The notes under the pieces: model-generated
Told to the model about the DNA's origin: nothing
The model's input: only the letters and a program-made list of their open reading frames with translations
The model's database searches: none
Origin: Clostridium sp. AF37-5
GTDB lineage: Bacteria > Bacillota > Clostridia > Lachnospirales > Lachnospiraceae
Direction of reading: 5' to 3'
Assembly (NCBI RefSeq): GCF_003477605.1
Contig: NZ_QUDR01000001.1
Span: forward strand, 186,001-250,000
Length of the DNA stretch: 64,000 bases
Program-made: the position numbers and the translations under genes
In this document: positions 26,441 to 36,034 of the stretch, one piece after another
Layout of the letters: the number at the start of each line of letters is the position of its first letter
Numbering within the stretch: the first letter of the stretch is position 1

Positions 26441-27973
26441 ATGTTTAGTCAATCGTTTGGCGCGGATGTCTATGGTACAAAAGCCAGAGTAATCCGCATT
26501 GAGGCAGATGTCAGTGATGGTCTGCCCGTTTTTGATATGGTGGGATTTTTAGCCTCTGCCGTGAAGGAGGCGAGAGAGCGCGTGCGGATTGCTGTGCGCC
26601 AGATGGGGATTCGTTTTCCCGCAAAACGCATTACGGTGAATCTGTCGCCTGCGAATGTAAGAAAGGAAGGCACAACATTTGACCTTCCCATTGCAATTTG
26701 TCTGTTGACCGCATTCGGTCATTTATCCAAAGAATGTATCAAAGATACGATGTTTATCGGGGAACTTGGTTTAGATGGTTCCGTACAGAGTGTAAATGGT
26801 GTATTAGCTATGGTTTTAGAAGGAAAGAAGCAGGGACTTCGACAGTTTCTTGTGCCAAAAGGAAATGTAAAAGAAGCTGCCGTATTAGAAGGAATTTCTC
26901 TTTATGGGGTGGAAAGCCTTTCAGAAACGCTGCGTTTTTTACGAGGAGAAATTTCCCTGAAGAAAGTGTATATTCCTTTTGAAAAGTGGGATGAGTCACA
27001 GGAAGAAGGACTTGATTTTTCTGATATTAAAGGACAGGAAATGATGAAGCGTGCGGCAGAAATTGCGGTGAGTGGAAGACATAATCTTTTGATGATTGGA
27101 CCACCGGGAAGTGGGAAGACGATGCTTGCGAAAAGACTTCCAACGATTCTGCCACCGATGACGTTAGAAGAAAGTGTGGAAGTGACGAGATTGTACAGTG
27201 TGTGCGGACTTTTAGGAGAACATGCGTCTGTACTGAAAAAGCGGCCGTTTCGTGCTCCCCACCATACAACGACGGCAGCGGCACTTACCGGAGGCGGCAG
27301 AATTCCAATGCCGGGAGAGATTACATTGGCTTCAAAAGGAATTCTGTTTTTAGATGAACTTCCGGAATTTTCAAGGAGTGCGCTAGAGGTGCTCAGACAG
27401 CCTTTAGAAGAACAGAAAGTAACAATTGCACGTGTTGGGAGCAGTTATGAGTATCCATCGGACTGCTCGTTTGTGGCGGCGATGAACCCATGCCGGTGCG
27501 GTTATTATCCAAACCGAGATAAATGTCGATGCACGACAGCAGATATCAAGCGCTATTTAGCAAAAATCAGTGAGCCGTTGTTAGACCGGATGGATTTATG
27601 TGTAGAAACAGGACTGCCGGAATTTTCCCTGTATGAGAAAAAAGGAGAGACAAGTAAGCAGATAAGAGAGAGGGTGAAGAGGACTCACAGGATACAAAAG
27701 AAACGCTATCGAAAAGAAAACTTTTCCTATAATAGTGAGTTGACACCACAGGCAATGAAAAAATACTGTATCATGGGTACAGCGGAGAAAGAATTGTTAG
27801 AATTCTTATTTCACGAGGAACAGATGAGCGTGAGGCGGCTTTGCCGGATTGTACGTGTGTCGAGGACAATTGCGGATTTAGAGGAAAGTGATACGATTTT
27901 AGAAAGCCATATAACCGAGGCAGTTCGTTTTCGCAGTGTGGACCGCAAATACTGGGGGGTGGAGACGATATGA
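26441..27973 (+). CDS. comM: YifB/ComM family Mg-chelatase-like AAA ATPase
   Basis: A 510-residue protein. The N-terminal Lon-protease-like domain (about residues 1-165, SFGADVYGTKARVIRIEADVS) is followed by an AAA+ Mg-chelatase domain with Walker A GPPGSGKTMLAKR and Walker B ILFLDELPEF, and a C-terminal helical domain. In naturally competent bacteria ComM is a hexameric helicase that promotes branch migration during integration of incoming DNA. It overlaps dprA by 4 bp, an arrangement that supports a joint role in DNA uptake and recombination. Confidence 0.93.
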   Translation: MFSQSFGADVYGTKARVIRIEADVSDGLPVFDMVGFLASAVKEARERVRIAVRQMGIRFPAKRITVNLSPANVRKEGTTFDLPIAICLLTAFGHLSKECIKDTMFIGELGLDGSVQSVNGVLAMVLEGKKQGLRQFLVPKGNVKEAAVLEGISLYGVESLSETLRFLRGEISLKKVYIPFEKWDESQEEGLDFSDIKGQEMMKRAAEIAVSGRHNLLMIGPPGSGKTMLAKRLPTILPPMTLEESVEVTRLYSVCGLLGEHASVLKKRPFRAPHHTTTAAALTGGGRIPMPGEITLASKGILFLDELPEFSRSALEVLRQPLEEQKVTIARVGSSYEYPSDCSFVAAMNPCRCGYYPNRDKCRCTTADIKRYLAKISEPLLDRMDLCVETGLPEFSLYEKKGETSKQIRERVKRTHRIQKKRYRKENFSYNSELTPQAMKKYCIMGTAEKELLEFLFHEEQMSVRRLCRIVRVSRTIADLEESDTILESHITEAVRFRSVDRKYWGVETI

Positions 27974-29043
27974 CAAAGGAAGAAGAAAAATATCTGTTTT
28001 GGCTGACTTCCCTTTCCGGACTTGGTTTGCCTTTTGTACAGAGGTTCTTTGAGCGGTATAAAAGCATAGATAAGGCGCGTTCTCTTTCTGAAACGGATAT
28101 TAAAAAAGCAGAGTGGATGAAACCACGTGAAAAGAATTACTTTGCCAAAGCATATAAGCAGGAAGGCTGGCAGCATGAGTGGGAGCTGTTGGCGAAGAAT
28201 CATATATCATTTTATTCCTATTTTCATGAATCTTATCCGGAGCGGCTAAAGCACATTGATTCCCCGCCAAAGAGGCTTTTTGTAAAAGGGAAACTGCCGG
28301 ATGCATCAAAACTTTCTGTAGCGGTTGTTGGGGCGAGAAATTGTACGCCGTACGGACGGGATATGGCACGGATGTTTAGTTATCGTCTGGCTGCGGCAGG
28401 CGTTTTTGTGATTAGCGGGATGGCTCTTGGAATTGATGGATGGGGGCACCAGGGGGCATTGGAAGCCGGGGGTGAAACTTATGCTGTTTTAGGTTCCGGT
28501 GTGATGCGGTGTTATCCTTCGTGTCATCAGAATTTGTATGAAAGTATTGTAAGGCATGGAGGAGTGATTTCAGAATTTCCGGTGTATGCTCGTGCCAAGC
28601 CTGTTTTTTTCCCTATGAGAAATCGTATTATCAGCGGTCTGTCGGATGGAATCCTAGTTGTGGAAGCCAGAGAAAAGAGCGGATCTTTGATTACAGCAGA
28701 TGCGGCACTTGAGCAGGGAAAAGATGTATTTGTTATCCCCGGACGGATTGGAGATGAATTAAGTGTCGGTTGTAACCGGCTGATTCGTATGGGAGCAGTG
28801 CCGGTTTTGACACCGGATGATATACTGGATTATTATGGAGTTAAGACGTCTGACGGCTCGCAGAATGTGAATGAGACAGAGCAGAAAATCCTTGCTTTTC
28901 TCGGTGGAAAAACGATGCATATGGATGAGATTTCAGCAGGGTTATCTCTGCCAATGACACAGTTATTAAAGTGCATGATTGTACTTCAGAAAAAAGGATA
29001 TGTCATCGAGGTCGGCAGAAATTTTTTTATGAAAAAAATATAA
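27970..29043 (+). CDS. dprA: DNA-processing protein DprA
   Basis: A 357-residue protein that loads RecA on incoming single-stranded DNA during transformation. An N-terminal SAM/HhH-like region (about 1-70) is followed by the Rossmann-like DprA domain with VAVVGARNCTPYGRDMARMF, SGMALGIDGWGHQGAL and FPMRNRIISGLSDGILVVEA, and then a C-terminal winged-helix segment (about 300-355). ATG 27970 overlaps the comM stop (ATGA). In B. subtilis the orthologue (smf) also precedes topA, so the neighbourhood is conserved. Confidence 0.95.
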   Translation: MTKEEEKYLFWLTSLSGLGLPFVQRFFERYKSIDKARSLSETDIKKAEWMKPREKNYFAKAYKQEGWQHEWELLAKNHISFYSYFHESYPERLKHIDSPPKRLFVKGKLPDASKLSVAVVGARNCTPYGRDMARMFSYRLAAAGVFVISGMALGIDGWGHQGALEAGGETYAVLGSGVMRCYPSCHQNLYESIVRHGGVISEFPVYARAKPVFFPMRNRIISGLSDGILVVEAREKSGSLITADAALEQGKDVFVIPGRIGDELSVGCNRLIRMGAVPVLTPDDILDYYGVKTSDGSQNVNETEQKILAFLGGKTMHMDEISAGLSLPMTQLLKCMIVLQKKGYVIEVGRNFFMKKI

Positions 29044-29050
29044 ATATTGC

Positions 29051-29079
29051 TTGAAAGCCCGATTAAAATGGTGTATGCT
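29051..29079 (+). promoter_or_regulatory. Probable promoter of topA
   Basis: TTGAAA (29051-29056) and TATGCT (29074-29079) are separated by 17 bp in the 110-bp gap after dprA. Confidence 0.45.
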
Positions 29080-29153
29080 AGAGTTTGTGAAAATTTTTGG
29101 AAGAATATGATTCATTAAATAGAGAGCATTTATCATTAGCAATGGAGGGTAAT

Positions 29154-31217
29154 ATGGCAAAGAATCTTATTATTGTAGAGTCTCCGGCAAAGTCGAAGAC
29201 GATTAAAAAGTTTTTAGGGAAAAATTACGAAGTCGTAGCATCCAACGGTCATGTCAGAGATATGCCAAAGAGCCAGATGGGTGTTGATTTCGAAAATGAT
29301 TTTGAGCCGAAATATATTACAATCAGAGGAAAAGGTGAGCTATTGGCTTCTCTGCGAAAAGAAGTCAAGAAGGCAGATAAAATTTATCTCGCAACTGACC
29401 CCGACCGTGAGGGAGAGGCAATTTCCTGGCATTTATGTCATGCTTTGAAGTTAGACCCGAAAAAAACAAGCCGGATTACCTTTAATGAAATTACAAAAAA
29501 TGCGGTTCGCCAGTCGTTAAAGCAGTCGCGGGAAATTGATATGGATTTAGTGGATGCCCAGCAGGCAAGACGTGTTTTGGACCGTTTGGTTGGTTATTCG
29601 ATCAGCCCGTTATTGTGGCAGAAGGTAAAAAGAGGTTTGAGTGCCGGCCGTGTGCAGTCGGTAACACTGCGTCTGATTGCTGACAGGGAAAGTGAAATTG
29701 ATGCCTTTATTCCGAAAGAATACTGGTCGATGGAAGCAAAATTGTCAGTGCCGGGTGTAAAAAAGCCATTGGTGGCTAAATATTATGGTAATCCGGGCAA
29801 ATGTGAAATTGCTTCCGGTGAAGAGGCAGAAAAAATCCGCAAAGAAATTGAAAAAGAAGATTTTAAAGTAAGCAGTATTAAGAAGGGTGAGCGCACCAAG
29901 AAGCCACCTCTTCCTTTTACAACGTCTACGTTGCAGCAGGAGTGTGCAAAACACTTGAATTTTCCAACGAGAAAGACAATGCAGATTGCCCAGCAGTTAT
30001 ATGAAGGTGTGCAGGTAAAGGGACATGGAACGATTGGTCTGATTACGTATCTGCGTACGGATTCGGTCCGTATCTCGGAAGAAGCGGATTTAGCTTGTAA
30101 AGATTATATTCGTGAAACATATGGAGAAGAAAATATTATTGAAAAGGCAGCAGTGTCAAAAACAAAGGGCAAGATTCAGGATGCGCACGAAGCAATCCGT
30201 CCGACATATGTGGATTTGACACCGGTTCAGGTAAAGGAATCTTTAACGAGAGACCAGTTCCGTTTGTATCAGCTGATTTGGAAGCGCTTTGTGGCAAGCC
30301 GTATGCACTCAGCAAAATACGATACGATTTCAGTTCGTATTATGGCAGGAAAACATCAATTTGCAAGTTCCGGTTCCAAACTTGTGTTTCCGGGCTTTTT
30401 GTCGGTGTACCAGCAGGATGATGATAAAGAAGAGCCAAATGCTGTGCTTGCTAAAGTAACAAAGGATTCTGTGCTGTCTTTAAGTGAATTACTGCCGGAA
30501 CAGCATTTTACGCAGCCGCCGGCGCATTTTACCGAGGCTTCTTTAGTAAAAACTCTTGAAGAGTTAGGAATTGGACGCCCAAGTACCTATGCGCCAACAA
30601 TTTCAACATTGATTTCACGCCGCTATGTGGCAAAGGAACAGAAGAATTTGTATTTGTCAGATTTGGGAGATATTGTAAATCAGATTATGGTGAGTGCATT
30701 TCCTAGTATTGTGGATGTAAACTTTACAGCAACGATGGAAGCTTTGCTAGATGGTGTTGCCGAGGGTAATGTGGAATGGAAGACCATTGTGAGAAACTTC
30801 TATCCGGATTTGGAAAAGGCTGTTTCACATGCAGAAAAAGCACTCGAAAAGATTAAAATAGAAGATGAAGTAACCGATGTCGTGTGTGAATTATGTGGAC
30901 GCAATATGGTAATTAAGTACGGACCGCACGGAAAGTTTTTGGCGTGCCCCGGATTTCCGGAGTGCAGAAATACCAAACCATATTATGAAAAAATCGGTGT
31001 GAAGTGCCCGAAATGCGGCGGCGAGATTGTCATTAAAAAGACCCAGAAAGGCCGTCGTTATTATGGCTGCGAGAACAATCCGGAGTGTGATGTGATGACT
31101 TGGCAGAAGCCGTCGAATGAACGCTGTCCAAAGTGTGGCGGCATGATGTTGGAAAAAGGCAGTAAGTTAGTCTGTGCCGATAACACATGCGGTTATATTG
31201 AAAAGAAAGAGAAATAA
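29154..31217 (+). CDS. topA: DNA topoisomerase I (type IA)
   Basis: A 687-residue enzyme that relaxes negative supercoils. The TOPRIM domain starts the protein (NLIIVESPAKSKTIKKFLG, then ATDPDREGEAISWHL), the active-site tyrosine is Tyr299 in GLITYLRTDSVRIS, and three C-terminal zinc ribbons are visible (CELCGRNM, CPKCGGEIVIKK, CPKCGGMMLEKG). ATG 29154 is chosen over the in-frame ATG 29097 because ggagggt sits 6 nt upstream and the family starts there. Confidence 0.97.
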   Translation: MAKNLIIVESPAKSKTIKKFLGKNYEVVASNGHVRDMPKSQMGVDFENDFEPKYITIRGKGELLASLRKEVKKADKIYLATDPDREGEAISWHLCHALKLDPKKTSRITFNEITKNAVRQSLKQSREIDMDLVDAQQARRVLDRLVGYSISPLLWQKVKRGLSAGRVQSVTLRLIADRESEIDAFIPKEYWSMEAKLSVPGVKKPLVAKYYGNPGKCEIASGEEAEKIRKEIEKEDFKVSSIKKGERTKKPPLPFTTSTLQQECAKHLNFPTRKTMQIAQQLYEGVQVKGHGTIGLITYLRTDSVRISEEADLACKDYIRETYGEENIIEKAAVSKTKGKIQDAHEAIRPTYVDLTPVQVKESLTRDQFRLYQLIWKRFVASRMHSAKYDTISVRIMAGKHQFASSGSKLVFPGFLSVYQQDDDKEEPNAVLAKVTKDSVLSLSELLPEQHFTQPPAHFTEASLVKTLEELGIGRPSTYAPTISTLISRRYVAKEQKNLYLSDLGDIVNQIMVSAFPSIVDVNFTATMEALLDGVAEGNVEWKTIVRNFYPDLEKAVSHAEKALEKIKIEDEVTDVVCELCGRNMVIKYGPHGKFLACPGFPECRNTKPYYEKIGVKCPKCGGEIVIKKTQKGRRYYGCENNPECDVMTWQKPSNERCPKCGGMMLEKGSKLVCADNTCGYIEKKEK

Positions 31218-31237
31218 AAAACAGACGACATAATGCT

Positions 31238-31266
31238 TGTCAATAAGGTGAAATTGTGATAATATT
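31238..31266 (+). promoter_or_regulatory. Promoter of codY
   Basis: TTGTCA (31238-31243) and TAATAT (31261-31266) are separated by 17 bp. The -10 is preceded by TGA, an extended -10 (TGN). Confidence 0.55.
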
Positions 31267-31287
31267 GTTCCATGGGGGACAAGCAAT

Positions 31288-32067
31288 ATGAGTATTCAAT
31301 TATTGGATAAGACTCGAAAAATAAACCGTCTCCTCAACGACAAACATTCATCTAAGGTGGCATTTGCGGATATTTGTTTTGTGCTGGGACAGATGCTTTT
31401 AGCAAATGCGTACATAATCAGCAGTAAGGGAAAGTTGTTGGGAACTTATGTGAATGATGACGGGATGATTCCGAGTTTTCAGAGTAAACGGGGCAGTTAT
31501 ATCGAGACGATGTTAAATGAACGTTTCCTTAATGTGCTGTCAACAAAAGAAAATGTGAATCTGGAGACTCTTGGTTTTTCCAAAGAAGAAAGACAGGGAG
31601 TTGAGGCACTGATTACACCGATTAGTATTGGTGGCGAGAGGCTGGGAACGTTGTTTCTGTGCCGGTGTCAGAAAGCATTTTCGATTGAGGACATTATTTT
31701 AAGTGAATATAGCACGACTGTGGTAGGGCTTGAAATTATGAGGTCCATTCAAGAGGAATCAGATATTGAGCAGCATAAGAAGAGCAATTTCTCTTCTGCC
31801 TTGACGACGCTTACGCCACTTGAGCAGAAAGCGGTCAGTTACGTATTCCATGCAATGGGGGGAGAGGATGGTACCCTTGTGACGAGCAAGCTTGCCGGAA
31901 AAATTGGCATTACAAGGACTGTTATTGTCAATGCTTTGCGAAAATTAGAGAGCGCTGGCTTAATCAAGACAAAGTCATCCGGAGTGAAAGGAACGCACAT
32001 TAAGGTTCTGAATGATATTGTCTATACCGAGTTTAACAGTTATTATCGTGAGAAATGGAATTCGTAA
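31288..32067 (+). CDS. codY: GTP- and branched-chain-amino-acid-sensing repressor CodY
   Basis: A 259-residue global nutritional regulator of Firmicutes. The N-terminal GAF domain (about 1-160) binds isoleucine/valine, and the C-terminal winged helix (about 180-255) contains SKLAGKIGITRTVIVNALRKLESAGLI. Full length for the family. It sits directly upstream of flgB as in B. subtilis, where CodY represses motility genes. No clear CodY box is visible in the 81-bp gap to flgB. Confidence 0.97.
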   Translation: MSIQLLDKTRKINRLLNDKHSSKVAFADICFVLGQMLLANAYIISSKGKLLGTYVNDDGMIPSFQSKRGSYIETMLNERFLNVLSTKENVNLETLGFSKEERQGVEALITPISIGGERLGTLFLCRCQKAFSIEDIILSEYSTTVVGLEIMRSIQEESDIEQHKKSNFSSALTTLTPLEQKAVSYVFHAMGGEDGTLVTSKLAGKIGITRTVIVNALRKLESAGLIKTKSSGVKGTHIKVLNDIVYTEFNSYYREKWNS

Positions 32068-32115
32068 ACGCAAAGGGAATTGTGATGGGAAGTCATAATG
32101 CCGTTTGCGTTTTTC
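32066..32115 (+). terminator. Terminator-like hairpin between codY and flgB
   Basis: AAACGCAAA (32066-32074) pairs with TTTGCGTTT (32104-32112), followed by more T residues. The 29-nt loop makes it weak, so read-through into the flagellar operon is plausible. I could not find a convincing promoter between it and flgB. Confidence 0.45.
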
Positions 32116-32148
32116 TAGAAATAAAGAAATAAGAAAGGAAGTGCTACG

Positions 32149-32538
32149 ATGGTTTTATCCAATGCATACAATTACATCAATGTGTTAGATAAGGCAGCGG
32201 ATGCGAGCTGGACAAGAAATGATGTGCTGGCAAATAATATCGCAAATGCAGACACGCCGGGTTACAAAAGAAAAGATGTACAGTTTGAGACATATTTGTC
32301 GAATGCGGTGGCAGGAACAGATTCATTAGATGAGACGGTGGCAAATCTTGATTTGAATGATTTAAATGCAACGGTGTATAATGAACAGCCGGGGCTTAGT
32401 TATCGGAGTGACGGAAACAACGTAGATGTATCGACAGAAAACGTGGAACTGGCAAAAAACCAGATTAAGTATTATACGTTGATGAATTCTATTAGTCAGG
32501 AATTTTCACGGATGAAATCAGCGTTAAAGACTTCATAA
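32149..32538 (+). CDS. flgB: Flagellar basal-body rod protein FlgB
   Basis: A 129-residue proximal rod subunit secreted by the flagellar export apparatus. The rod-protein signature is WTRNDVLANNIANADTPGYKRKDVQF near the N-terminus, and the C-terminal helix VELAKNQIKYYTLMNSISQEFSRMKSAL is typical. The RBS aggaag precedes ATG 32149. It is the first gene of the fla/che operon. Confidence 0.96.
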   Translation: MVLSNAYNYINVLDKAADASWTRNDVLANNIANADTPGYKRKDVQFETYLSNAVAGTDSLDETVANLDLNDLNATVYNEQPGLSYRSDGNNVDVSTENVELAKNQIKYYTLMNSISQEFSRMKSALKTS

Positions 32539-32559
32539 ATCAATTAAGGAGGAATGACT

Positions 32560-33000
32560 ATGTCAGTATTTGGGGCTTTGGATGTGAGCGCTACCGGTAT
32601 GACGGCGCAGCAGCTTCGAATGGATACAATTTCGGAAAATATTGCCAATGTAAACACGACTCGTGGAAAAGATGGCAAACCATATAAGAGGAAGACAGTT
32701 CTTTTTGAGGAGAAAAGTTATCCGAGTTTTAGTGAAAGTCTTAGCATGGCAAACCGTCATAATATTGGAAAAGGTGTTAAGGCAAGTAAAATAGTGGAAG
32801 ATAATTCCGAAGGAAGTAAAGTATATGACCCTTCCCATCCGGATGCGGATGAAGATGGATACGTGACGTATCCGAATGTAAATACCGTGACCGAGATGAC
32901 AAATATGATTGATGCGACAAGGGCTTTTGAAGCAAATGTTACGGTAATGAATTCGACAAAAGGGATGGCTCTTAAGGCACTTGATATTGGACAGAGTTAA
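32560..33000 (+). CDS. flgC: Flagellar basal-body rod protein FlgC
   Basis: A 146-residue proximal rod protein with the motif ALDVSATGMTAQQLRMDTISENIANVNT and the C-terminal NTVTEMTNMIDATRAFEANVTVMNSTKGMA, where the rod domains of this family end. ATG 32560 is preferred to ATG 32554, because the RBS aaggagg (32546-32552) is 7 nt from the former and only 1 nt from the latter. It polymerises next to FlgB. Confidence 0.96.
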   Translation: MSVFGALDVSATGMTAQQLRMDTISENIANVNTTRGKDGKPYKRKTVLFEEKSYPSFSESLSMANRHNIGKGVKASKIVEDNSEGSKVYDPSHPDADEDGYVTYPNVNTVTEMTNMIDATRAFEANVTVMNSTKGMALKALDIGQS

Positions 33001-33021
33001 TTGTGAATGGAGGAAACCTAA

Positions 33022-33348
33022 ATGGATATTGCTAGTTTGTCTGCAATTAGTGGCATTGAAAATATCAGTAAATACGCAGATAATAGTTTACAGACGGAAA
33101 AATCAAAAGGAAGCGGCACAGCAAGCTTTGACAGTCTGTTAAATTCAGCGATGAATTTAGTGCAACAGACGGAAGATTATTCCAATGCAGCAGAAGTAGA
33201 AGAAGTAAAGTATGCAATGGGGCAGAGCGACAGTCTTCATGATTTGATGGTTGCTCAGCAGAAAGCAAATGTATCACTGCAATATACGGTAGCAGTAAAA
33301 AACACAGCAGTAGAAGCATATCGTTCGATTATGAATATGCAGATTTAA
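33022..33348 (+). CDS. fliE: Flagellar hook-basal body complex protein FliE
   Basis: A 108-residue adaptor between the MS ring and the rod. The C-terminal region LHDLMVAQQKANVSLQYTVAVKNTAVEAYRSIMNMQI is the conserved FliE part. The RBS ggagga precedes ATG 33022. Confidence 0.95.
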   Translation: MDIASLSAISGIENISKYADNSLQTEKSKGSGTASFDSLLNSAMNLVQQTEDYSNAAEVEEVKYAMGQSDSLHDLMVAQQKANVSLQYTVAVKNTAVEAYRSIMNMQI

Positions 33349-33380
33349 CTGACAAAGGCGTTGAGGAGCGATAGAAAACA

Positions 33381-35009
33381 ATGATGGAACAATTGATTGC
33401 ACTCAAGGACAAAATTCTTGAGTTTTGGAATAAGTATACGTCAAAACAGAAAACAATTATAATTTGTGTAGCATGCGCAATTTTGGTTGCGATTGTTTTG
33501 CTTGCTTATTTTATGACCCGCCCGGTGTATACCGACGTTGCTACGTTAAGTGGTGAAACTGCTACGACGTTTGATACGGCACTGCAGGGGGCTGGACTTG
33601 ATTATGTAAAAGAATCGGATAACAACGGAAATACAACATTTAAGGTGGAGCAGTCACAGTATTCAGATGCCGTTTTGCTGATGGGGGAAAATCAGATTAC
33701 GGATGATGAAATGACATGGGAAAAAGCACTTCAGTCAGACATGACGACATCTTCGGATGAAAAACAGACTAAAGCAACACTGGCTTTGCAGTCATCGATT
33801 CGCAAAGGACTTTTGAATTTTGATGGCGTGGAAGATGCGACTGTTTATATCAACCGCCCGAAAGATGATGGCACGATTTATGCGGACAAGCAGGATACTT
33901 CGGTGAGCGTATCATTTAAAATGGCGGGCAACAAAACCATGGACAGCGATACTGCAGATGCGATTGCTTATTATCTTGCCAATGCAGTAGGAAGCACCAA
34001 ACCGGATCATATTGTTCTTACCGACACAAAAGGAAATCTTTTGTTTAACGGACAGCAGGATGCCGGGCTTGGCGGAACAATCAGCAGTACCGAAGATTAC
34101 CGTGATAAACTGAAAAATAACTTTGCTAAATATGTGCGTGACCTTTTGACAAAAGCTGGTTATGACGATGTTGAAGTTTCTAAGAATAATATCGTGTTTG
34201 ATATGAATAAATTAACGGAACTGGTTACTACATATACGACAAATGAGGGACAGGATCAGGGCTTGTATGGCAGTTCATACGAGTATAAATCAACAGGAGC
34301 CTCCTCTTCCGGCGGCGTGCCTGGAACCGATTCGAATGGTGATGTTACGGACACGATGATTACCGATAACGGAGATAGTTCATCGGAAACGATATTAAAT
34401 AAATATGACTATCTGCCGAATAAAACCGTTCAGAATATTGAACATGAAATTGGTGCAGTAAAGAAGGATGAGTCCTCTATTGCAATTGTGCTGACACATT
34501 ACCGTGTGGTGAAAGAAGAGACTTTAGAGTCACAGGGTGCTCTTGATAATATGACATTTGATGAGTATGTGGATGCAAACAGTAATGTGACGGAACAGCA
34601 GGTGCCAACCGATTTGCCGCAGCTTGTGGCTGCCGCTACCGGTATTACTGAAAATAACATTCAGATTCGTGTAGTGGAAAAACCGGTATTTGAGGCAAAA
34701 GAAGCAAGTTCATTTGGAGATAATGTAACAAATTACCTGATGGTGATTCTCACGGTTTTGATTGCAGGTTTGTTAATCTTTGTTATTATTAAAGGTACTT
34801 CACCGGTTGAGGTTACCGAGATGGAGCCGGAGCTTTCTGTGGAAGATTTGCTCGCTACAACGCAGGATAATGCACAGACATTGGAAGAAATCGAACTGGA
34901 AGACAAATCCGACACCCGCATCATGATAGAAAAATTTGTAGACGAAAATCCGGAAGCGGTAGCTTTGCTTTTGCGTAACTGGATTAATGAAGATTGGGGG
35001 GCGATGTAA
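33381..35009 (+). CDS. fliF: Flagellar MS-ring protein FliF
   Basis: A 542-residue membrane ring protein with two membrane helices (about residues 25-45 and 450-470). Ring-building motifs lie between them (LQSSIRKGLLNFDGVEDATVYINRP), and a C-terminal FliG-binding tail ends in DENPEAVALLLRNWINED. A low-complexity Ser/Gly/Asp stretch near residues 305-335 is the usual variable loop. The start may be ATG 33381 or the adjacent ATG 33384. Its stop overlaps the fliG start (TAATG). Confidence 0.96.
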   Translation: MMEQLIALKDKILEFWNKYTSKQKTIIICVACAILVAIVLLAYFMTRPVYTDVATLSGETATTFDTALQGAGLDYVKESDNNGNTTFKVEQSQYSDAVLLMGENQITDDEMTWEKALQSDMTTSSDEKQTKATLALQSSIRKGLLNFDGVEDATVYINRPKDDGTIYADKQDTSVSVSFKMAGNKTMDSDTADAIAYYLANAVGSTKPDHIVLTDTKGNLLFNGQQDAGLGGTISSTEDYRDKLKNNFAKYVRDLLTKAGYDDVEVSKNNIVFDMNKLTELVTTYTTNEGQDQGLYGSSYEYKSTGASSSGGVPGTDSNGDVTDTMITDNGDSSSETILNKYDYLPNKTVQNIEHEIGAVKKDESSIAIVLTHYRVVKEETLESQGALDNMTFDEYVDANSNVTEQQVPTDLPQLVAAATGITENNIQIRVVEKPVFEAKEASSFGDNVTNYLMVILTVLIAGLLIFVIIKGTSPVEVTEMEPELSVEDLLATTQDNAQTLEEIELEDKSDTRIMIEKFVDENPEAVALLLRNWINEDWGAM

Positions 35010-36034
35010 TGGCAGGAAATTCAGCATCATCCTATAGTGAAATGGATGGGATTCAGAAGGCGGCAATTCTCCTCATTACGTTAGGACCGGAGAAGGCGGC
35101 TGTCGTATTTAAACATTTAAAAGAAGATGAGATTGAACAGCTCACACTGGAAATTGCCAATACCAGAAGTGTGACACCGGCTCAAAAAGAACAGGTTTTG
35201 AATGAGTTCTATGAGGTATGTCTTGCCCAGCAGTACATTGCCGAGGGTGGTATTGGATATGCAAAAGACTTGTTGCAGAAAGCTCTTGGTGAGAGCAAAG
35301 CACAGGAAGTTCTTGGCAAGCTGACGGCGTCGTTACAGGTTCGTCCGTTCGAGTTTATCCGCAAGACAGAAGCTTCTCAGATTTTGAACTTTATTCAGGA
35401 CGAGCATCCGCAGACGATTGCGTTGATTTTGTCGTATTTGTCCCCACAGCAGGCGGCCGGCATTATCAGTTCTCTTACACCGGATAAGCAGACAGATGTG
35501 GCAAAACGTATTGCGATGATGGATCGTACTTCACCGGATGTCATCAAAGAAGTGGAAAATATATTAGAGCAGAAACTGGCATCACTTGTCAGTCAGGATT
35601 ACACGATTGTCGGTGGTGTGGATTCGGTGGTCGAAGTATTGAATACAGTAGACCGTGGTACCGAGAAACACATTATGGAAAACTTGGAAATCGAGGAACC
35701 GGAACTCGCCGACGAGATCCGAAAAAAGATGTTTGTGTTCGAGGATATTCTTATGCTGGACGACCGCTCGATTCAGCGTGTGCTTAGAGAAGTGGAGAAC
35801 AGCGAACTTGCTGTTGCACTTAAGAATGCAAACGAAGAGGTACAGAATGTAATCTTTAACAACATGTCCACAAGACTTGTTGATATGATTAAAGAAGATA
35901 TGGAATACATGGGACCGGTTCGATTGAAAGACGTCGAAGAGGCTCAGCAGAAGATTGTAAATATTATCCGTAAACTGGAGGATTCTGCTGAAATTGTAAT
36001 TTCCCGTGGTGGAGGTGACGAGATCATTGTCTAA
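35009..36034 (+). CDS. fliG: Flagellar motor switch protein FliG
   Basis: A 341-residue C-ring protein that joins the MS ring and interacts with MotA for torque. The N-terminal domain (KAAILLITLGPEKAAVVFKHL), the middle domain with EHPQTIALILSYL, and the C-terminal torque helix with charged residues (FEDILMLDDRSIQRVLREVEN) are all present. ATG 35009 overlaps the fliF stop and is served by a gggggg RBS; the longer frame from 34994 is less likely. Confidence 0.97.
   Translation: MAGNSASSYSEMDGIQKAAILLITLGPEKAAVVFKHLKEDEIEQLTLEIANTRSVTPAQKEQVLNEFYEVCLAQQYIAEGGIGYAKDLLQKALGESKAQEVLGKLTASLQVRPFEFIRKTEASQILNFIQDEHPQTIALILSYLSPQQAAGIISSLTPDKQTDVAKRIAMMDRTSPDVIKEVENILEQKLASLVSQDYTIVGGVDSVVEVLNTVDRGTEKHIMENLEIEEPELADEIRKKMFVFEDILMLDDRSIQRVLREVENSELAVALKNANEEVQNVIFNNMSTRLVDMIKEDMEYMGPVRLKDVEEAQQKIVNIIRKLEDSAEIVISRGGGDEIIV

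Noticed and set aside
32068..32148. Search for a sigma-D or CodY site between codY and flgB
   Set aside because: GCCGTTTG at about 32101 resembles a sigma-28 -10 element only partly and no TAAA lies 14-16 bp upstream; no sequence close to the CodY box was seen.
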